Assembly (NCBI GenBank): GCA_012838945.1
Contig: DUOG01000025.1
Span: forward strand, 1-38,040
Direction: 5' to 3'
From: Acholeplasmataceae bacterium
Lineage (GTDB): Bacteria > Bacillota_I > Bacilli_A > ML615J-28 > CAG-313
DNA length: 38,040 nucleotides
Shown here one piece after another: positions 1 to 10,064 of the stretch (its first letter is position 1; each line of letters begins with the position of its first letter). The notes beneath the pieces are model-generated. The model had not been told where the DNA came from. It saw only the letters and a program-made list of their open reading frames with translations, and made no database searches. The position numbers and the translations under genes are program-made.

Positions 1-324
1 AGGACGTATTTCAATAATATAATACAATCCTACCAATAAAATCGCTGCTAGTATAAGTGATCCACTTAAGATATTATGAATGGTCCTTTGTCTTGTAAAA
101 GTACAAGAATCATCAACCGACTTATCATTAAAATATTCATCTAGGTCCCCAATTTGCTTGATTGTTAATTGATAAGCTTCGCGACTAGACTTCCCTGAAG
201 CAATTAAACCATCATAGATTTCTTCAGAATTGACGATTACTTCTTCTAAAAAAGGATCACAATCTACATCATATCGACTTGCGCGTGCTTTCTTAATAAT
301 CAGTTTTTTAATTTTCTTCTTCAT
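1..324 (-). CDS. HAAS/DUF1700-type membrane protein, C-terminus outside the window
   Basis: The first 108 residues of a protein run off the left window edge. After a very basic N-terminus (KKKIKKLIIKKARASR), residues 25-65 form a short helical domain containing EEIYDGLIASGKSSREAY and QIGDLDEYF. This resembles the HAAS/DUF1700 ('permease prefix') module, which typically precedes membrane segments in proteins encoded next to PadR regulators. A hydrophobic helix follows at about residues 86-105. The ATG at 324 overlaps the 3' end of the padR-like gene by 17 bases, so the two are co-transcribed and probably translationally coupled. By analogy with such pairs, it may be a membrane protein whose level is set by the PadR repressor; its actual function is unknown. 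The family call is from motif resemblance only. Confidence 0.7.
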   Translation of the reverse strand, partial: MKKKIKKLIIKKARASRYDVDCDPFLEEVIVNSEEIYDGLIASGKSSREAYQLTIKQIGDLDEYFNDKSVDDSCTFTRQRTIHNILSGSLILAAILLVGLYYIIEIRP

Positions 325-655
325 TGCCTTCACCAATAATTAATTTTTTTATATAATCTAATATTGTCGGTGCATCTTTTCTAAAGTCATGTATATGTCT
401 TAATCCCCTTGCGGTGATTTTATAGTAAATTCTTTTCACACCTTTTTCATTAAACCAATCAAATGGTTCAATCATTTTATCTTTAGTAAGTCTTTTTAAA
501 GATAAATACAATGTGGCTTCGGTTAAATTAAAAGTATCATCACTTTCCGTGAGGATAATTTTTCTAATCTCATAGCCGTATGAATCTTGTTTTTCTAAAA
601 TTGATAAAATAACATACTCAGTAAATCCCCTGATGAATTCACCATAATTATACAT
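308..655 (-). CDS. PadR-family transcriptional regulator
   Basis: A small winged-helix repressor of about 115 residues. The N-terminal part (GFTEYVILSILEKQDSYGYEI) is the classic PadR opening, followed by LTEATLYLSLKRL for the recognition helix and a wing ending in KRIYYKITARGL. It carries the short C-terminus of small PadR proteins, with no long coiled coil. I chose the ATG at 655 because AAAAGG lies 9 bases upstream. An in-frame ATG at 676, with AGGGA upstream, is possible but would leave almost no leader after the predicted promoter. The gene overlaps the downstream HAAS-type gene, the usual PadR/effector pairing. Autorepression is likely because an inverted repeat spans its own -35 box. 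The ligand or signal cannot be told. Confidence 0.85.
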   Translation of the reverse strand: MYNYGEFIRGFTEYVILSILEKQDSYGYEIRKIILTESDDTFNLTEATLYLSLKRLTKDKMIEPFDWFNEKGVKRIYYKITARGLRHIHDFRKDAPTILDYIKKLIIGEGNEEEN

Positions 656-695
656 TTTAACCATCCTTTTAACCATCCATAGTTCCCTATGCTAT

Positions 696-724
696 ATTTT
701 ACCATCATATAGACATAGAGTCAA
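696..724 (-). promoter_or_regulatory. Promoter of the padR-like gene
   Basis: On the minus strand there is a -35 TTGACT (719-724), a 17-base spacer and a -10 TAAAAT (696-701), preceded by TG to give an extended -10. Predicted transcription starts near 689. No other promoter is visible for the padR/HAAS pair. Confidence 0.75.
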
Positions 725-737
725 CAAAAAACTATGT
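713..737. promoter_or_regulatory. Candidate PadR operator (inverted repeat)
   Basis: ACATAG (713-718) and CTATGT (732-737) form a perfect 6-base inverted repeat separated by 13 bases and straddling the -35 box. PadR-type repressors often bind palindromes with ATGT/ACAT ends in their own promoters, so this is a plausible autoregulatory site. Its assignment is inference. Confidence 0.45.
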
Positions 738-793
738 GAAATTTTGTAAGACAATTACTGTCTATTAGTATACAATATTTTTCAATATAAGGC

Positions 794-832
794 AAAAAAA
801 ATCCCTTATAAAAATTTTACAAGGGATTTTTT
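794..832 (-). terminator. rpoBC terminator (possibly bidirectional)
   Basis: A hairpin with 12-base arms (796-807 and 821-832) has the core ATCCCTT/AAGGGAT and runs of A/T on both outer sides. On the minus strand the U-run follows the stem, as expected for Rho-independent termination after rpoC. It lies 38 bases beyond the rpoC stop. Confidence 0.85.
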
Positions 833-869
833 CATAGTTCATATATTTAAAACTAAATGTAACTTCTAA

Positions 870-3800
870 TTATTCAGCAACAAATTTATTGACAGTAATG
901 TTAGAAGGTTCATCATATTCCAGCTCGACTTCTTCAATTAGACCTGTACCAGCTGGAATAATGCCACCAATAATGATGTTTTCTTTTAATCCTTCTAGAT
1001 GGTCTTTCTTACCTCTAATAGCCGCTTCGGTTAACACTCTTGTTGTTTCTTGGAAGGAAGCCGCCGATAAGAATGAATCTGCTTTAAGAGAAGCTCTTGT
1101 AATACCCAAGATTACTGGTTTAATGATTGGGATTCGTTTACCTTGGTCATACATATCTTTAATATATTTTAAGATATCTGGTTTAGAGACAAAGGTTCCA
1201 GGTAATAAATCAGTATCTCCTTCATCAACAACAACAACTTTTTGAAGCATTTGTTTAATGATGATTTCGATATGTTTATCAGCAATCTCAACCCCTTGGG
1301 CACGATAAACCTTTTGTACTTCTCTTAGGATATAACTTTCAACATTACGAACATTAGATACTCTAATTAGTTCTTTAGGATTAATCATACCTTCAACTAA
1401 TGGATCACCTGGTTGAATTTCTTGCCCAACTCTAACAATTGGACGTTTACCGCTGTCAGTTAAATATGACTTATCATTGTTTGGAATTGGACTTTCAATG
1501 ATGATTTCATAACGTTGGTCTTGTTTTTGATTAATCTCTTTTACTTTACCTTTAATTTCGGAAATGATTGCTTTACCCTTTGGATCACGTGCTTCAAATA
1601 ATTCTTGAATACGTGGTAAACCTTGAGTAATGTCATCACCTGCTGCAACCCCACCAGAGTGGAAGGTACGCATCGTTAACTGAGTACCTGGCTCACCGAT
1701 TGATTGAGCAGCAACGATACCGACAACTTCACCTTTTTCTACAACATCTGTAGTAGAAAGGTCTGAACCATAACATTTAACGCAAACACCGTTAGGTGAA
1801 TCACAAGTTAATAAAGTACGTACTTCAACTGATTTAATACCACTATCGATAATCTTATCAGCAATTTGATTATTGATGAAGACACCTTTATCAACAACTA
1901 GTTCATTATTATTGTTATAGATAGGTTTAGAAGTAAAGCGTCCTAAAATACGTTCACGAAGTTTCACGTATTCAGTTCCATCACGAGCAACTAATGCGGT
2001 GACGACAACGCCTTTATCGGTACCACAATCTTCATTGGTAACAGTAATGTCATGACTTACGTCAACTAATCTTCGAGTTAAGTATCCAGATTCAGCTGTC
2101 TTTAAGGCCGTATCGGTAGAACCTTTACGAGCACCGTGAGTCGAAATAAAGAATTCAGACATACTTAAACCTTCACTAAAGGAAGCACGAACTGGGATTT
2201 CCATTGATTCCCCACTCGGACGAGCCATTAATCCACGCATACCAGCTAACTGAGTAAAGTTACCTGTGTTACCACGAGCACCTGAATCAGCCATCATGAA
2301 GATGTGATTGCTGGTGGCACGGTCTTTCATCTTAACGCGAATACTGTCTTCAATATAATTACGAGACTTGGTCCAAACTTCAATATTAGACTTAGCTCTT
2401 TCTTCTTCGGTACTTGTTCCTAACTTGTATCCTTCTCTGTTTTTATGGTATTTGTAGTCTGCTTGCGAAAGGATATTTTCCTTAGTTTCTAACAGTTCTA
2501 CGTCAAAGATTGATACAGTTATTCCCGCAACCGTTGAATATTTAAAGCCTAAATCCTTCATTCGGTCAAGTGCTTTTGAAGTCTCTGCCAAACGACATTG
2601 ATGGAAAATCTCACTAATAATATTAGCTAAGAACTTCTTATTAAAGGCCGGATTTAAGTTTTCAAAGGTTGGATATAATTTATCAACATCATCAGTACTT
2701 AAATCTTTTACTAAATCTTGATAGATTGAACTGATATCATTGATGTAACGAGCGTTACAATCATTACGTAAATCAGCTGTATGTTCGAAGAAATGGAAAC
2801 TTTCATCACCAATTTTATCTTCGATCATCTTAACATCTTTTACATAAATCTTTTCAATATCAGTCCATGAAGTCAAACGCAAGTCGCCTTCAATTGCCTC
2901 TACATCACTAACTTGATTTTGAATCGCAGCATCAGATTTTTCTTTTTGGCTACGAATATACTTTTTAATTTCTGTGCCAAGAGCCTCTTTGTAGATGCGA
3001 TCTTTATCTTTAATAACATCTTGATAGTATGTTTCAATAGCCTCGATGGCTTCTTCAGCGCCATCAGTCGCTTTTAAATCTTCAATGTAGCGCATTATTT
3101 CTTTAGCTTTATGCTTAGCTTCAATGCGTAAAATGATGTCTTGTTCAGTATGATAACGGGCATTTAATGCATCGATTGCTAATTGATAAATTCCGGATCT
3201 TGGGCCAATATTTACTCGTCCAATTTCCTTATTATAACGGTCTTTAGCGATATTAAAGATCTCATCATTTTTCGGATCTTTTTGGAAATACTTCAAGATA
3301 TCGCTATTAGTTTTATAACAGCGTTCTTCAATTACACTCAAGTCAAGTTGACGAATTGCCTCTTTAATATTAGCTCCCTTTTCAACAAAGTATTTGTCAG
3401 GAGTACCAACTTTTAAGTTTTCAATAGTTGCCTCATTTACAAATGGGAACTCTTCAAATTTCTCTTCAGCATTTTCTTCGTTTTTAGGGAAAATAGTATT
3501 AAAGATAATTTTTCCGTAAGTTGTAATTAAGTATTTTTCTTGTTGTTCTTTAGTAAAACGAGAACAATTGAGAGCACGTGCCGGTAAGGCAATACGTGAA
3601 TGAAGAGTTATTTGATTGTTCTCATAAGCAAGTTCAACTTCATTTATGTCCTTAGCAACCCATCCATCTTTCTCAACATTTGGTTCTTCAATAGTTAAGT
3701 AATAGTTTCCAAGAACCATGTCTTGTGATGGAGTAACGACAGGTTTACCATCTTTAGGCGCCAAGATATTTTTAGAAGCAAGCATTAACAAACGAGCTTC

Positions 3801-5669
3801 TGCTTGAGCTTCTTCTGATAATGGAACGTGAACTGGCATTTGGTCACCGTCAAAGTCGGCATTGAACGCAGTTGTTACAAGTGGGTGCAAGCGAATAGCT
3901 TTACCTTCAACAAGCTTTGGTTCAAATGCTTGGATACTTAAGCGGTGTAATGTTGGAGCACGGTTTAATAGAACCGGATGCTCAGCAACTATTTTCTCTA
4001 AAGCTTCCATAGCTTCAGGAGCACCTTTTTCAATCAACTCTTTTGCTCGTTTAATACCTGCTCTTGGTTGTTCCGGATTGTTTTCATCACGTTTACGTAA
4101 CATACTAATGATAAACGGTTTAAATAATATTAGAGCCATTTCACGTGGAATACCGCATTGATACATCTTTAGGTCAGGACCAACAACGATAACCGAACGA
4201 CCTGAATAGTCAACCCGTTTACCAAGTAAGTTTTGACGGAAGCGTCCTTGTTTACCACGAAGCAAATCGGATAATGATTTCAATGGACGGTTTCTATCAA
4301 CAACTACCTTTTTATTACGTTTTGAGTTATCAATTAAAGCATCAACTGCTTCTTGTAACATACGTTTTTCGTTTTTAGTAATTAAGTTTGGTGCACGTTG
4401 TTCAAATTGTTTCTTCAAACGATTATTACGGTTAATAATACGACGGTATAAATCGTTTAAGTCAGTAGTCGCAAAACGACCACCATCAAGTTGAACCATT
4501 GGTCGTAGATCAGGTGGGATAACTGGAACAACATCCATTACCATCCACTCTGGTTTATTTATTCTGGTTGATACAAAAAGAGTTGTATATTTGTGGCCAG
4601 GAGCGGCCCCAATTGAAGTGATATTATTATATTCACTAAATACATCTTTCGTCCAACCAATGATTTTACCAGAATCACCTTTTTCAAATTTAGGACTATA
4701 AGTAGCCTCAATTTGAACTTCTACGATATCTTTATTATCTGGATTCTTTGGTAATACGCGACCAACATAACGTTTGCTTTCGCTTGTAAAATTATTTGAA
4801 TGACCAGACATGGATTTATTGCTGGAAGATACACGCATCTCTAGCGTTAATACCATCTCTGATAAAATATCATAAGCTTTATCAATTTTAAAGCGGAGAC
4901 AGTTTGGTTGAGTTGGACCAGATCCGCGATAAAATTCTACATAAGTATCAATTCCAGTATCTGTAGAAACCGGATTAGTAATATATCCAATTTCATCAGC
5001 ACGCAAGAATGATTCAACAATATCAAGTCGCTTAATAATTTTTTCACGACGTTGTTTTGTTGCACCCTTGATTTCATTACGAAGTTGTTTTGACAATTCT
5101 TCTAAATCAAGGTCTTGCAATAATTTTTTAATTGCTTCAGCACCCGTAAGGGCTTTAAACTTGATTCCATAGCGTCGTTGATAGCTACTATATTCTTGTT
5201 CAGTTAAGATTTGCTTTTCAGTCAATTCTTCAACGTCGCCCGGATCAGTGACAATATAAGAAGCAAGATAAACAATATCTTCGACATCGCGAGTTTTCAT
5301 ATCAAGTAAAATCGCGATCTTACTTGGAGTATTTCGTAAATACCAAGTATGAACAACCGGAGCAGCCAAGCGAATGAAACCCATTCGCTCGCGGCGTACT
5401 TTAGATTCGGTTAATTCAACTTTACATTTTTCACAAACTCCACCTCTATCACCAGTTTTGCGGGATTTGCCACAAGCACATTGATAGTCTTTCATTGGAC
5501 CAAATATAATTTCACAGAAAAGACCATCACGTTCTGGTTTTAAGGTTCGGTAATTTATTGTTTCATGCTTTTTAACTTCTCCTAAGTTGCCGTCTACTTT
5601 TCGACGACACCACTCAATAATTTGTTCCGGAGAAGCGATTCCAATTTGCATGTAATCATATTTTCTCAT
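870..5669 (-). CDS. rpoC: DNA-directed RNA polymerase subunit beta-prime, with two large insertions
   Basis: This is the catalytic beta-prime subunit. Visible landmarks are the N-terminal zinc site (C64, C66, C79, C82), the Mg-binding NADFDGDQM at 603-611, the bridge helix near 1126-1150, the trigger loop region near 1173-1200, the second zinc site (C1215, C1289, C1296, C1299) and the conserved [16 protein letters not shown] near 1325-1340. At 1599 residues it is about 400 longer than the Bacillus protein. The excess falls in two blocks: residues about 223-368, after the RLDIVESF helix, and about 772-1003, between [11 protein letters not shown] and [13 protein letters not shown]. All conserved motifs flank the inserts intact and the frame is open, so the protein should be functional. 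It starts at ATG 5669 behind AAAGAGGTGA, 17 bases after rpoB, and shares the rpoB promoter. Confidence 0.98.
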   Translation of the reverse strand: MRKYDYMQIGIASPEQIIEWCRRKVDGNLGEVKKHETINYRTLKPERDGLFCEIIFGPMKDYQCACGKSRKTGDRGGVCEKCKVELTESKVRRERMGFIRLAAPVVHTWYLRNTPSKIAILLDMKTRDVEDIVYLASYIVTDPGDVEELTEKQILTEQEYSSYQRRYGIKFKALTGAEAIKKLLQDLDLEELSKQLRNEIKGATKQRREKIIKRLDIVESFLRADEIGYITNPVSTDTGIDTYVEFYRGSGPTQPNCLRFKIDKAYDILSEMVLTLEMRVSSSNKSMSGHSNNFTSESKRYVGRVLPKNPDNKDIVEVQIEATYSPKFEKGDSGKIIGWTKDVFSEYNNITSIGAAPGHKYTTLFVSTRINKPEWMVMDVVPVIPPDLRPMVQLDGGRFATTDLNDLYRRIINRNNRLKKQFEQRAPNLITKNEKRMLQEAVDALIDNSKRNKKVVVDRNRPLKSLSDLLRGKQGRFRQNLLGKRVDYSGRSVIVVGPDLKMYQCGIPREMALILFKPFIISMLRKRDENNPEQPRAGIKRAKELIEKGAPEAMEALEKIVAEHPVLLNRAPTLHRLSIQAFEPKLVEGKAIRLHPLVTTAFNADFDGDQMPVHVPLSEEAQAEARLLMLASKNILAPKDGKPVVTPSQDMVLGNYYLTIEEPNVEKDGWVAKDINEVELAYENNQITLHSRIALPARALNCSRFTKEQQEKYLITTYGKIIFNTIFPKNEENAEEKFEEFPFVNEATIENLKVGTPDKYFVEKGANIKEAIRQLDLSVIEERCYKTNSDILKYFQKDPKNDEIFNIAKDRYNKEIGRVNIGPRSGIYQLAIDALNARYHTEQDIILRIEAKHKAKEIMRYIEDLKATDGAEEAIEAIETYYQDVIKDKDRIYKEALGTEIKKYIRSQKEKSDAAIQNQVSDVEAIEGDLRLTSWTDIEKIYVKDVKMIEDKIGDESFHFFEHTADLRNDCNARYINDISSIYQDLVKDLSTDDVDKLYPTFENLNPAFNKKFLANIISEIFHQCRLAETSKALDRMKDLGFKYSTVAGITVSIFDVELLETKENILSQADYKYHKNREGYKLGTSTEEERAKSNIEVWTKSRNYIEDSIRVKMKDRATSNHIFMMADSGARGNTGNFTQLAGMRGLMARPSGESMEIPVRASFSEGLSMSEFFISTHGARKGSTDTALKTAESGYLTRRLVDVSHDITVTNEDCGTDKGVVVTALVARDGTEYVKLRERILGRFTSKPIYNNNNELVVDKGVFINNQIADKIIDSGIKSVEVRTLLTCDSPNGVCVKCYGSDLSTTDVVEKGEVVGIVAAQSIGEPGTQLTMRTFHSGGVAAGDDITQGLPRIQELFEARDPKGKAIISEIKGKVKEINQKQDQRYEIIIESPIPNNDKSYLTDSGKRPIVRVGQEIQPGDPLVEGMINPKELIRVSNVRNVESYILREVQKVYRAQGVEIADKHIEIIIKQMLQKVVVVDEGDTDLLPGTFVSKPDILKYIKDMYDQGKRIPIIKPVILGITRASLKADSFLSAASFQETTRVLTEAAIRGKKDHLEGLKENIIIGGIIPAGTGLIEEVELEYDEPSNITVNKFVAE

Positions 5670-5686
5670 CTATAACTTTCACCTCT

Positions 5687-8600
5687 TTATAATCCCTGTT
5701 TGCGGGCAGGCGCCACAAAGTCTTCTACTAAACTCTTGTTTGCTACATCTTCTTTAGTTTCACTATCAATGAGACGAACACTTAATCCTAGACCTTGAAG
5801 TTCTCGAATAAGAACTCGGAAACTTTCTGGGATTCCTGGTTTAGGAATTGGAGCACCATCACAAATAGCTTTATAAACCTTATTACGGCCAATCATATCG
5901 TCAGATTTGATTGTCAACATTTCTTGAAGGGTATGAGCAGCACCATAGGCTTCAAGAGCCCAAACTTCCATTTCCCCAAAGCGTTGACCACCGTTTTGTG
6001 CTTTACCACCCATTGGTTGTTGGGTAACTAAAGTATATGGTCCTTCACTACGAGCATGGAGTTTATCGTCAACCATGTGAGCAAGTTTAATCATATACAT
6101 TACTCCAACAGATATTCTACTGTCGAATGGTCGACCAGTACGGCCATCATATAATCTAATCTTACCATCTTCACTCATACCAGCTTCTTGCATAATCATC
6201 TTTAAGTCATCAAGATTTACCCCATCAAAGACTGGAGTAGCAACATGAATTCCTAATTTCTTAGCAGCCATACCTAAGTGAATTTCTAATACTTGACCGA
6301 TGTTCAAGCGTGATGGTATCCCTTGTGGGTTAAGCATAATATCGATTGGTGTACCATCTTCCATATAAGGCATATCTTCAATTGGAAGAATATTAGAAAT
6401 AACACCCTTATTACCGTGGCGACCAGCCATCTTGTCACCTTCAGTAATTTTACGTTTTTGAACAATATAGACTCGAACAACTTCGTTAACTCCTGGTGGT
6501 AATTCAGCACCATCCTTACGAGTGAAATGTTCAATCTTACAAACAATACCGCCACCGCCATGTGGAACTTTCAAGGAAGTAACTCGAACATCTTTACTAT
6601 TGTCAGAGAATAAAGCTTGACTTAAGCGTTCCTCTGGAGTAGGTTCAGTTTGGCCTTTAGGGGTAATCTTACCAACTAAAGTATCTCCTTCTTTTACTTC
6701 AGCACCAAGGCGAACGATACCATTTTCATCAAGATTAGCAATTGATTCTTTGCTTTCACCATCAAGGTCAGCAGTAATCATTTCTTTACCGAGTTTAGTA
6801 TCACGTACCTCAATTTCATATTCTTCAATATGAATTGAAGTGTACACATCATCTTGAACTAAACGTTCACTCATAATAACCGCGTCTTCAAAGTTATATC
6901 CATGCCATGTCATAAAAGCAACAACGACATTTCTTCCTAGCGCAAGTTCACCTTGATCCATTGCAGGACCGTCAGCTAAAATGTCACCAACTTTGATTTT
7001 ATCATTGACATTAACGATTGGCTTTTGGTTGACGCATGTAGAATGGTTAGAACGTTCATATTTAATCATTGAATACTCATGATTTTTTCCTTCATTGTCT
7101 TTGACAATGATCTTTAATCCATCGACATAAGTAACGACACCCTCAACATCAGCAATCAAAGCAACGCCACTATCTTTAGCAGCTTTGTATTCTATACCTG
7201 TTCCAACAAACGGAGCTTCCGCTTTTAAAAGAGGAATAGCTTGACGTTGCATGTTGGCCCCCATGAGCGCACGGTTCGCGTCATCATGTTCTAGGAAAGG
7301 AATACATGCGGTTGATACTGAAACGATTTGTTTAGGTGAAACGTCAATTAAATTAACTTTGGTTAAATCATCGATTTCATCAAAATCACCATTATGACGA
7401 ACCATAACTTTTGAACCAACTAGTTTAATCTTACCGGTTTTTTCATCTTTAACCATTGGACTATTTGCTTGCGCAATATAGTATTTTTCTTCTTTATCGG
7501 CAGTATAATATCTGATTTCATCAGTAACTATTGCTTCTTTGATCTCATTACCATTTTCATCAATCCTTGTTTCAGTCTTAACTACTAGATAAGGAGTTTC
7601 AATAAAACCATAGTGATTAACTCGAGCATAAGTAGCTAGTGAGTTAATCAAACCGATATTTTGACCTTCAGGTGTTTCAACCGGACAAATTCGTCCATAG
7701 TGAGAGTTGTGAACGTCACGCACTTCAAAGCCAGCTCGATCACGAGATAAACCACCTTGACCAAGGGCTGAAAGACGACGCTTATGGGTCAACTCTGATA
7801 AAGGATTGATTTGATCCATAAATTGAGATAACTGACTACTACCGAAGAATTCACGAATGGTTGAAGTAAGTGGTCGAATATTAATTAAGTTTTGTGGCAT
7901 TACAGTTCGTGGATCAACCGATGTACTCATGCGGTCACGAACATTCTTTTCAAGTTTGGTAAGCCCAATTCTAAATTGATTTTGAAGTAATTCACCAACT
8001 AAACGTAAACGACGGTTTCCTAGATGGTCAATATTATCAGTTGAACCAATTCCATCATGTAAATTTATATAATAAGAAATTGCGGCTAAAATATCAGACA
8101 AGTTGATATGATTAGCTTTTTCCGATTCAGTAACTTCTATTCCTATTCTTTGGTCATTACCAACTAATCGAACAACTCGTTTTTCACCGTTTTCTTCTTT
8201 AACTACATCTAAAACCTCTAATACAACACTTGTACCATCGAGCATTAAATCATACTCAAATTCTTTTCTAATGGCGTCTCGACGAGCAGCTAAGATATCA
8301 TAGGTGTTTTGTTCTGGGTCATCACTATATTGAATCTTTGTCCCAGCCGTTAAGATAACCTCACCTGTATGTTGATCAATAATATCGTTAGCAAGCTCAT
8401 ATCCGACTGCTCGAGCAATAACATCAAGTTTTTTATTTACTTTATAACGACCTACATCGGCTAAATCATAACGTCTAACATCAAATAGTCGACTCGCAAT
8501 AAACTTACGAGCAGTATCAGCAGTCGTTTTTTCACCTGGTCTTAGTTTATCGTATAATTCTCGAACACCATCATCTTGGCCAAAAGTTGAGTCTTTCGCA

Positions 8601-9271
8601 AAGGTATTAGTCATAAATTCTGATTCGCCAAATAAGGCAACGATATCAGCATTGCTACCTATACCAAGTGCTCGGATAAAGGTTGAAAGGGGAATTTTCT
8701 TTGAACGATCAAGTTTTGCATACCAAATATCTTTACTCCCTAGTTCAAATTCAATCCATGCTCCACGAGTAGGGATGATTTGACCAGAGTAGATCTCTTT
8801 CCCAGATTTCTTTTCGATCGTAGAAGAGAAAAAGACACCTGCAGATCTAATAATTTGCGTAACAACTACTCGTTCTGATCCATTAATAATAAAAGTACCC
8901 CATGGAGTCATCCAAGGAAACTCACCCATAAAGATTTTGTCTTCTTTAATTTCACCGGTATCTTTATTAACTAAACTAACATTAATTTTCAGCGAACGAG
9001 CATAATTTACATTATGTTTTTTCGCTTCTTTAACTGTATATTTTGGCTCATCAAATTCATAATCACCAAAATACAGTTCAAACTTTTCCCCGTCACTATG
9101 ATCTTTAATGGGGGAGATCTCCGCCAATAGTTCTTTTATTCCTTGCTTAACTAGCCAATCAAAAGAACTTGTTTGAACCTCAATTAAATTTGGTAATTCA
9201 ACATTAGTTTGAACTCGCGAATAATTACGTCTTACTCGCTTTTTTCCATATTGAATGTTTTTCCAGCTCAA
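5687..9271 (-). CDS. rpoB: DNA-directed RNA polymerase subunit beta
   Basis: The beta subunit forms the active-site cleft with beta-prime. I place the start at a TTG codon at 9271, giving 1194 residues (Bacillus about 1193). AGAGGTGG lies 7 bases upstream, and the protein then begins SWKNIQYGKKRVRRNYSRV, as in homologues. An in-frame ATG at 9334 would add 21 residues, but these are encoded by the leader hairpin and have no ribosome binding site. The rifampicin pocket (FFGSSQLSQFMDQINPLSEL, about residues 475-494, then THKRRLSALG) keeps the Asp, His and Ser positions that mutate to resistance in E. coli. The His that is Asn in naturally resistant mycoplasmas is retained here, so sensitivity is predicted. 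The C-terminal PMGGKAQNGGQRFGEMEVWALEAYGA motif is present. Confidence 0.97.
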   Translation of the reverse strand: MSWKNIQYGKKRVRRNYSRVQTNVELPNLIEVQTSSFDWLVKQGIKELLAEISPIKDHSDGEKFELYFGDYEFDEPKYTVKEAKKHNVNYARSLKINVSLVNKDTGEIKEDKIFMGEFPWMTPWGTFIINGSERVVVTQIIRSAGVFFSSTIEKKSGKEIYSGQIIPTRGAWIEFELGSKDIWYAKLDRSKKIPLSTFIRALGIGSNADIVALFGESEFMTNTFAKDSTFGQDDGVRELYDKLRPGEKTTADTARKFIASRLFDVRRYDLADVGRYKVNKKLDVIARAVGYELANDIIDQHTGEVILTAGTKIQYSDDPEQNTYDILAARRDAIRKEFEYDLMLDGTSVVLEVLDVVKEENGEKRVVRLVGNDQRIGIEVTESEKANHINLSDILAAISYYINLHDGIGSTDNIDHLGNRRLRLVGELLQNQFRIGLTKLEKNVRDRMSTSVDPRTVMPQNLINIRPLTSTIREFFGSSQLSQFMDQINPLSELTHKRRLSALGQGGLSRDRAGFEVRDVHNSHYGRICPVETPEGQNIGLINSLATYARVNHYGFIETPYLVVKTETRIDENGNEIKEAIVTDEIRYYTADKEEKYYIAQANSPMVKDEKTGKIKLVGSKVMVRHNGDFDEIDDLTKVNLIDVSPKQIVSVSTACIPFLEHDDANRALMGANMQRQAIPLLKAEAPFVGTGIEYKAAKDSGVALIADVEGVVTYVDGLKIIVKDNEGKNHEYSMIKYERSNHSTCVNQKPIVNVNDKIKVGDILADGPAMDQGELALGRNVVVAFMTWHGYNFEDAVIMSERLVQDDVYTSIHIEEYEIEVRDTKLGKEMITADLDGESKESIANLDENGIVRLGAEVKEGDTLVGKITPKGQTEPTPEERLSQALFSDNSKDVRVTSLKVPHGGGGIVCKIEHFTRKDGAELPPGVNEVVRVYIVQKRKITEGDKMAGRHGNKGVISNILPIEDMPYMEDGTPIDIMLNPQGIPSRLNIGQVLEIHLGMAAKKLGIHVATPVFDGVNLDDLKMIMQEAGMSEDGKIRLYDGRTGRPFDSRISVGVMYMIKLAHMVDDKLHARSEGPYTLVTQQPMGGKAQNGGQRFGEMEVWALEAYGAAHTLQEMLTIKSDDMIGRNKVYKAICDGAPIPKPGIPESFRVLIRELQGLGLSVRLIDSETKEDVANKSLVEDFVAPARKQGL

Positions 9272-9300
9272 TTTTTTTCCACCTCTCAAAAAACTATAAA

Positions 9301-9334
9301 ATACATTTTTTAAGTTCCAACTTAAAAAATGCAT
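9301..9334 (-). promoter_or_regulatory. rpoB leader hairpin
   Basis: A near-perfect inverted repeat has 16-base arms (9301-9316 and 9319-9334) with one G-U wobble and a tiny loop around GGAA. It lies about 10 bases after the predicted transcription start and 30 bases before the rpoB start codon. It could stabilise the mRNA 5' end or act as an attenuator; the stem is followed by UUUUAUAGUUUUUU. A different structured element before rpoB (Lacto-rpoB) is known in lactic acid bacteria. Confidence 0.6.
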
Positions 9335-9350
9335 TCTATCACATTTTATT

Positions 9351-9379
9351 ATTTTACCATATTAGCGTCAAGCTGTCAA
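9351..9379 (-). promoter_or_regulatory. rpoBC promoter
   Basis: On the minus strand: -35 TTGACA (9374-9379), 17-base spacer, -10 TAAAAT (9351-9356) with an upstream TG (extended -10). Transcription should begin near 9344, leaving a leader of about 73 bases. It gives rpoBC a transcription unit separate from the ribosomal protein genes upstream. Confidence 0.85.
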
Positions 9380-9411
9380 ATAAATAACCTTATAAGATTT
9401 TTTCTTTTAAA

Positions 9412-10014
9412 TTAAAGGTTTTTGATGGCCTGAATAATATAGTATCCTTTATCTCTATTGACAATATTAACTTTGCCAAATAACGTCTTTATTTTTTCTA
9501 GGGCTGACGGCGCTCCTTGAGCTTTCCGTATTACAACCCATAATTCCCCCTTATCATTTAGGTGATCAAAAGCACCTTCAAATATTTCATGCACAACTTT
9601 TTTACCCGCACGAATTGGCGGATTGGTCACAATCAAGTCATACATCTTTGTAACATTTTGAAATGCATAACTTAAAAAAACATTCGCATTAGTAATATTA
9701 TTATGAACAAGATTTCTTTTAGCAAGTTCAAGGGCCCGTTCATTCACATCGATCATGTCAACCAATGCATCAGGGTTATCCTTAGCAATCGCAATTCCAA
9801 TCGGACCATAACCGCACCCTACATCTAATATATGCTTAACATGGGGGGCTATCACTAGAGATTTAAGTAAAGCATTAGTGCCATAATCAACCGTATTCTT
9901 CGAAAAAACACCAGCATCACTTGTTAAGTCTATCAGATATTGTTTGTAATAAAGTGTTATTTTATGCTCATTTTTTCTCAGATTGGGGTTATTTTCAAAA
10001 TATTGCTTACTCAT
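9412..10014 (-). CDS. RsmC/YbxB-like class I SAM-dependent methyltransferase
   Basis: A 200-residue protein of the RsmC-like (MTS) rRNA guanine-N2 methyltransferase family. The SAM-binding motif DVGCGYGPIG is at 64-73 and the catalytic-type NPPIR at 131-135. It corresponds to Bacillus ybxB, which sits in the same place between rplL and rpoB. E. coli RsmC methylates 16S rRNA G1207; this short version lacks the N-terminal pseudo-methyltransferase domain and its exact target is not shown. The start ATG at 10014 follows AAGGTGG. A terminator hairpin lies only about 10 bases before this ribosome binding site and no promoter is visible in between, so expression probably depends on read-through from rplJL. 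Confidence 0.85.
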   Translation of the reverse strand: MSKQYFENNPNLRKNEHKITLYYKQYLIDLTSDAGVFSKNTVDYGTNALLKSLVIAPHVKHILDVGCGYGPIGIAIAKDNPDALVDMIDVNERALELAKRNLVHNNITNANVFLSYAFQNVTKMYDLIVTNPPIRAGKKVVHEIFEGAFDHLNDKGELWVVIRKAQGAPSALEKIKTLFGKVNIVNRDKGYYIIQAIKNL

Positions 10015-10037
10015 TTTTAACCACCTTTTTAAATGGG

Positions 10038-10064
10038 AAAAACCTGAGCTGAAAACTCAGGTTT
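10038..10064 (-). terminator. rplJL terminator
   Basis: On the minus strand, AAACCTGAG pairs with CTCAGGTTT (10056-10064 with 10040-10048) around a 7-base loop, followed by further U residues and CCC. The tail is short, so partial read-through into the methyltransferase gene is plausible. Confidence 0.8.

Noticed and set aside
7755-7850. Intrinsic rifampicin resistance in RpoB
   Set aside because: The key Asp, His and Ser positions of the rifampicin pocket are retained; only an Asn-to-Ile change at a position variable among sensitive bacteria is seen.
9272-9334. Longer RpoB beginning at the ATG at 9334
   Set aside because: The extra 21 codons are the leader hairpin, lack a ribosome binding site and have no counterpart in RpoB; the TTG at 9271 has an ideal one.
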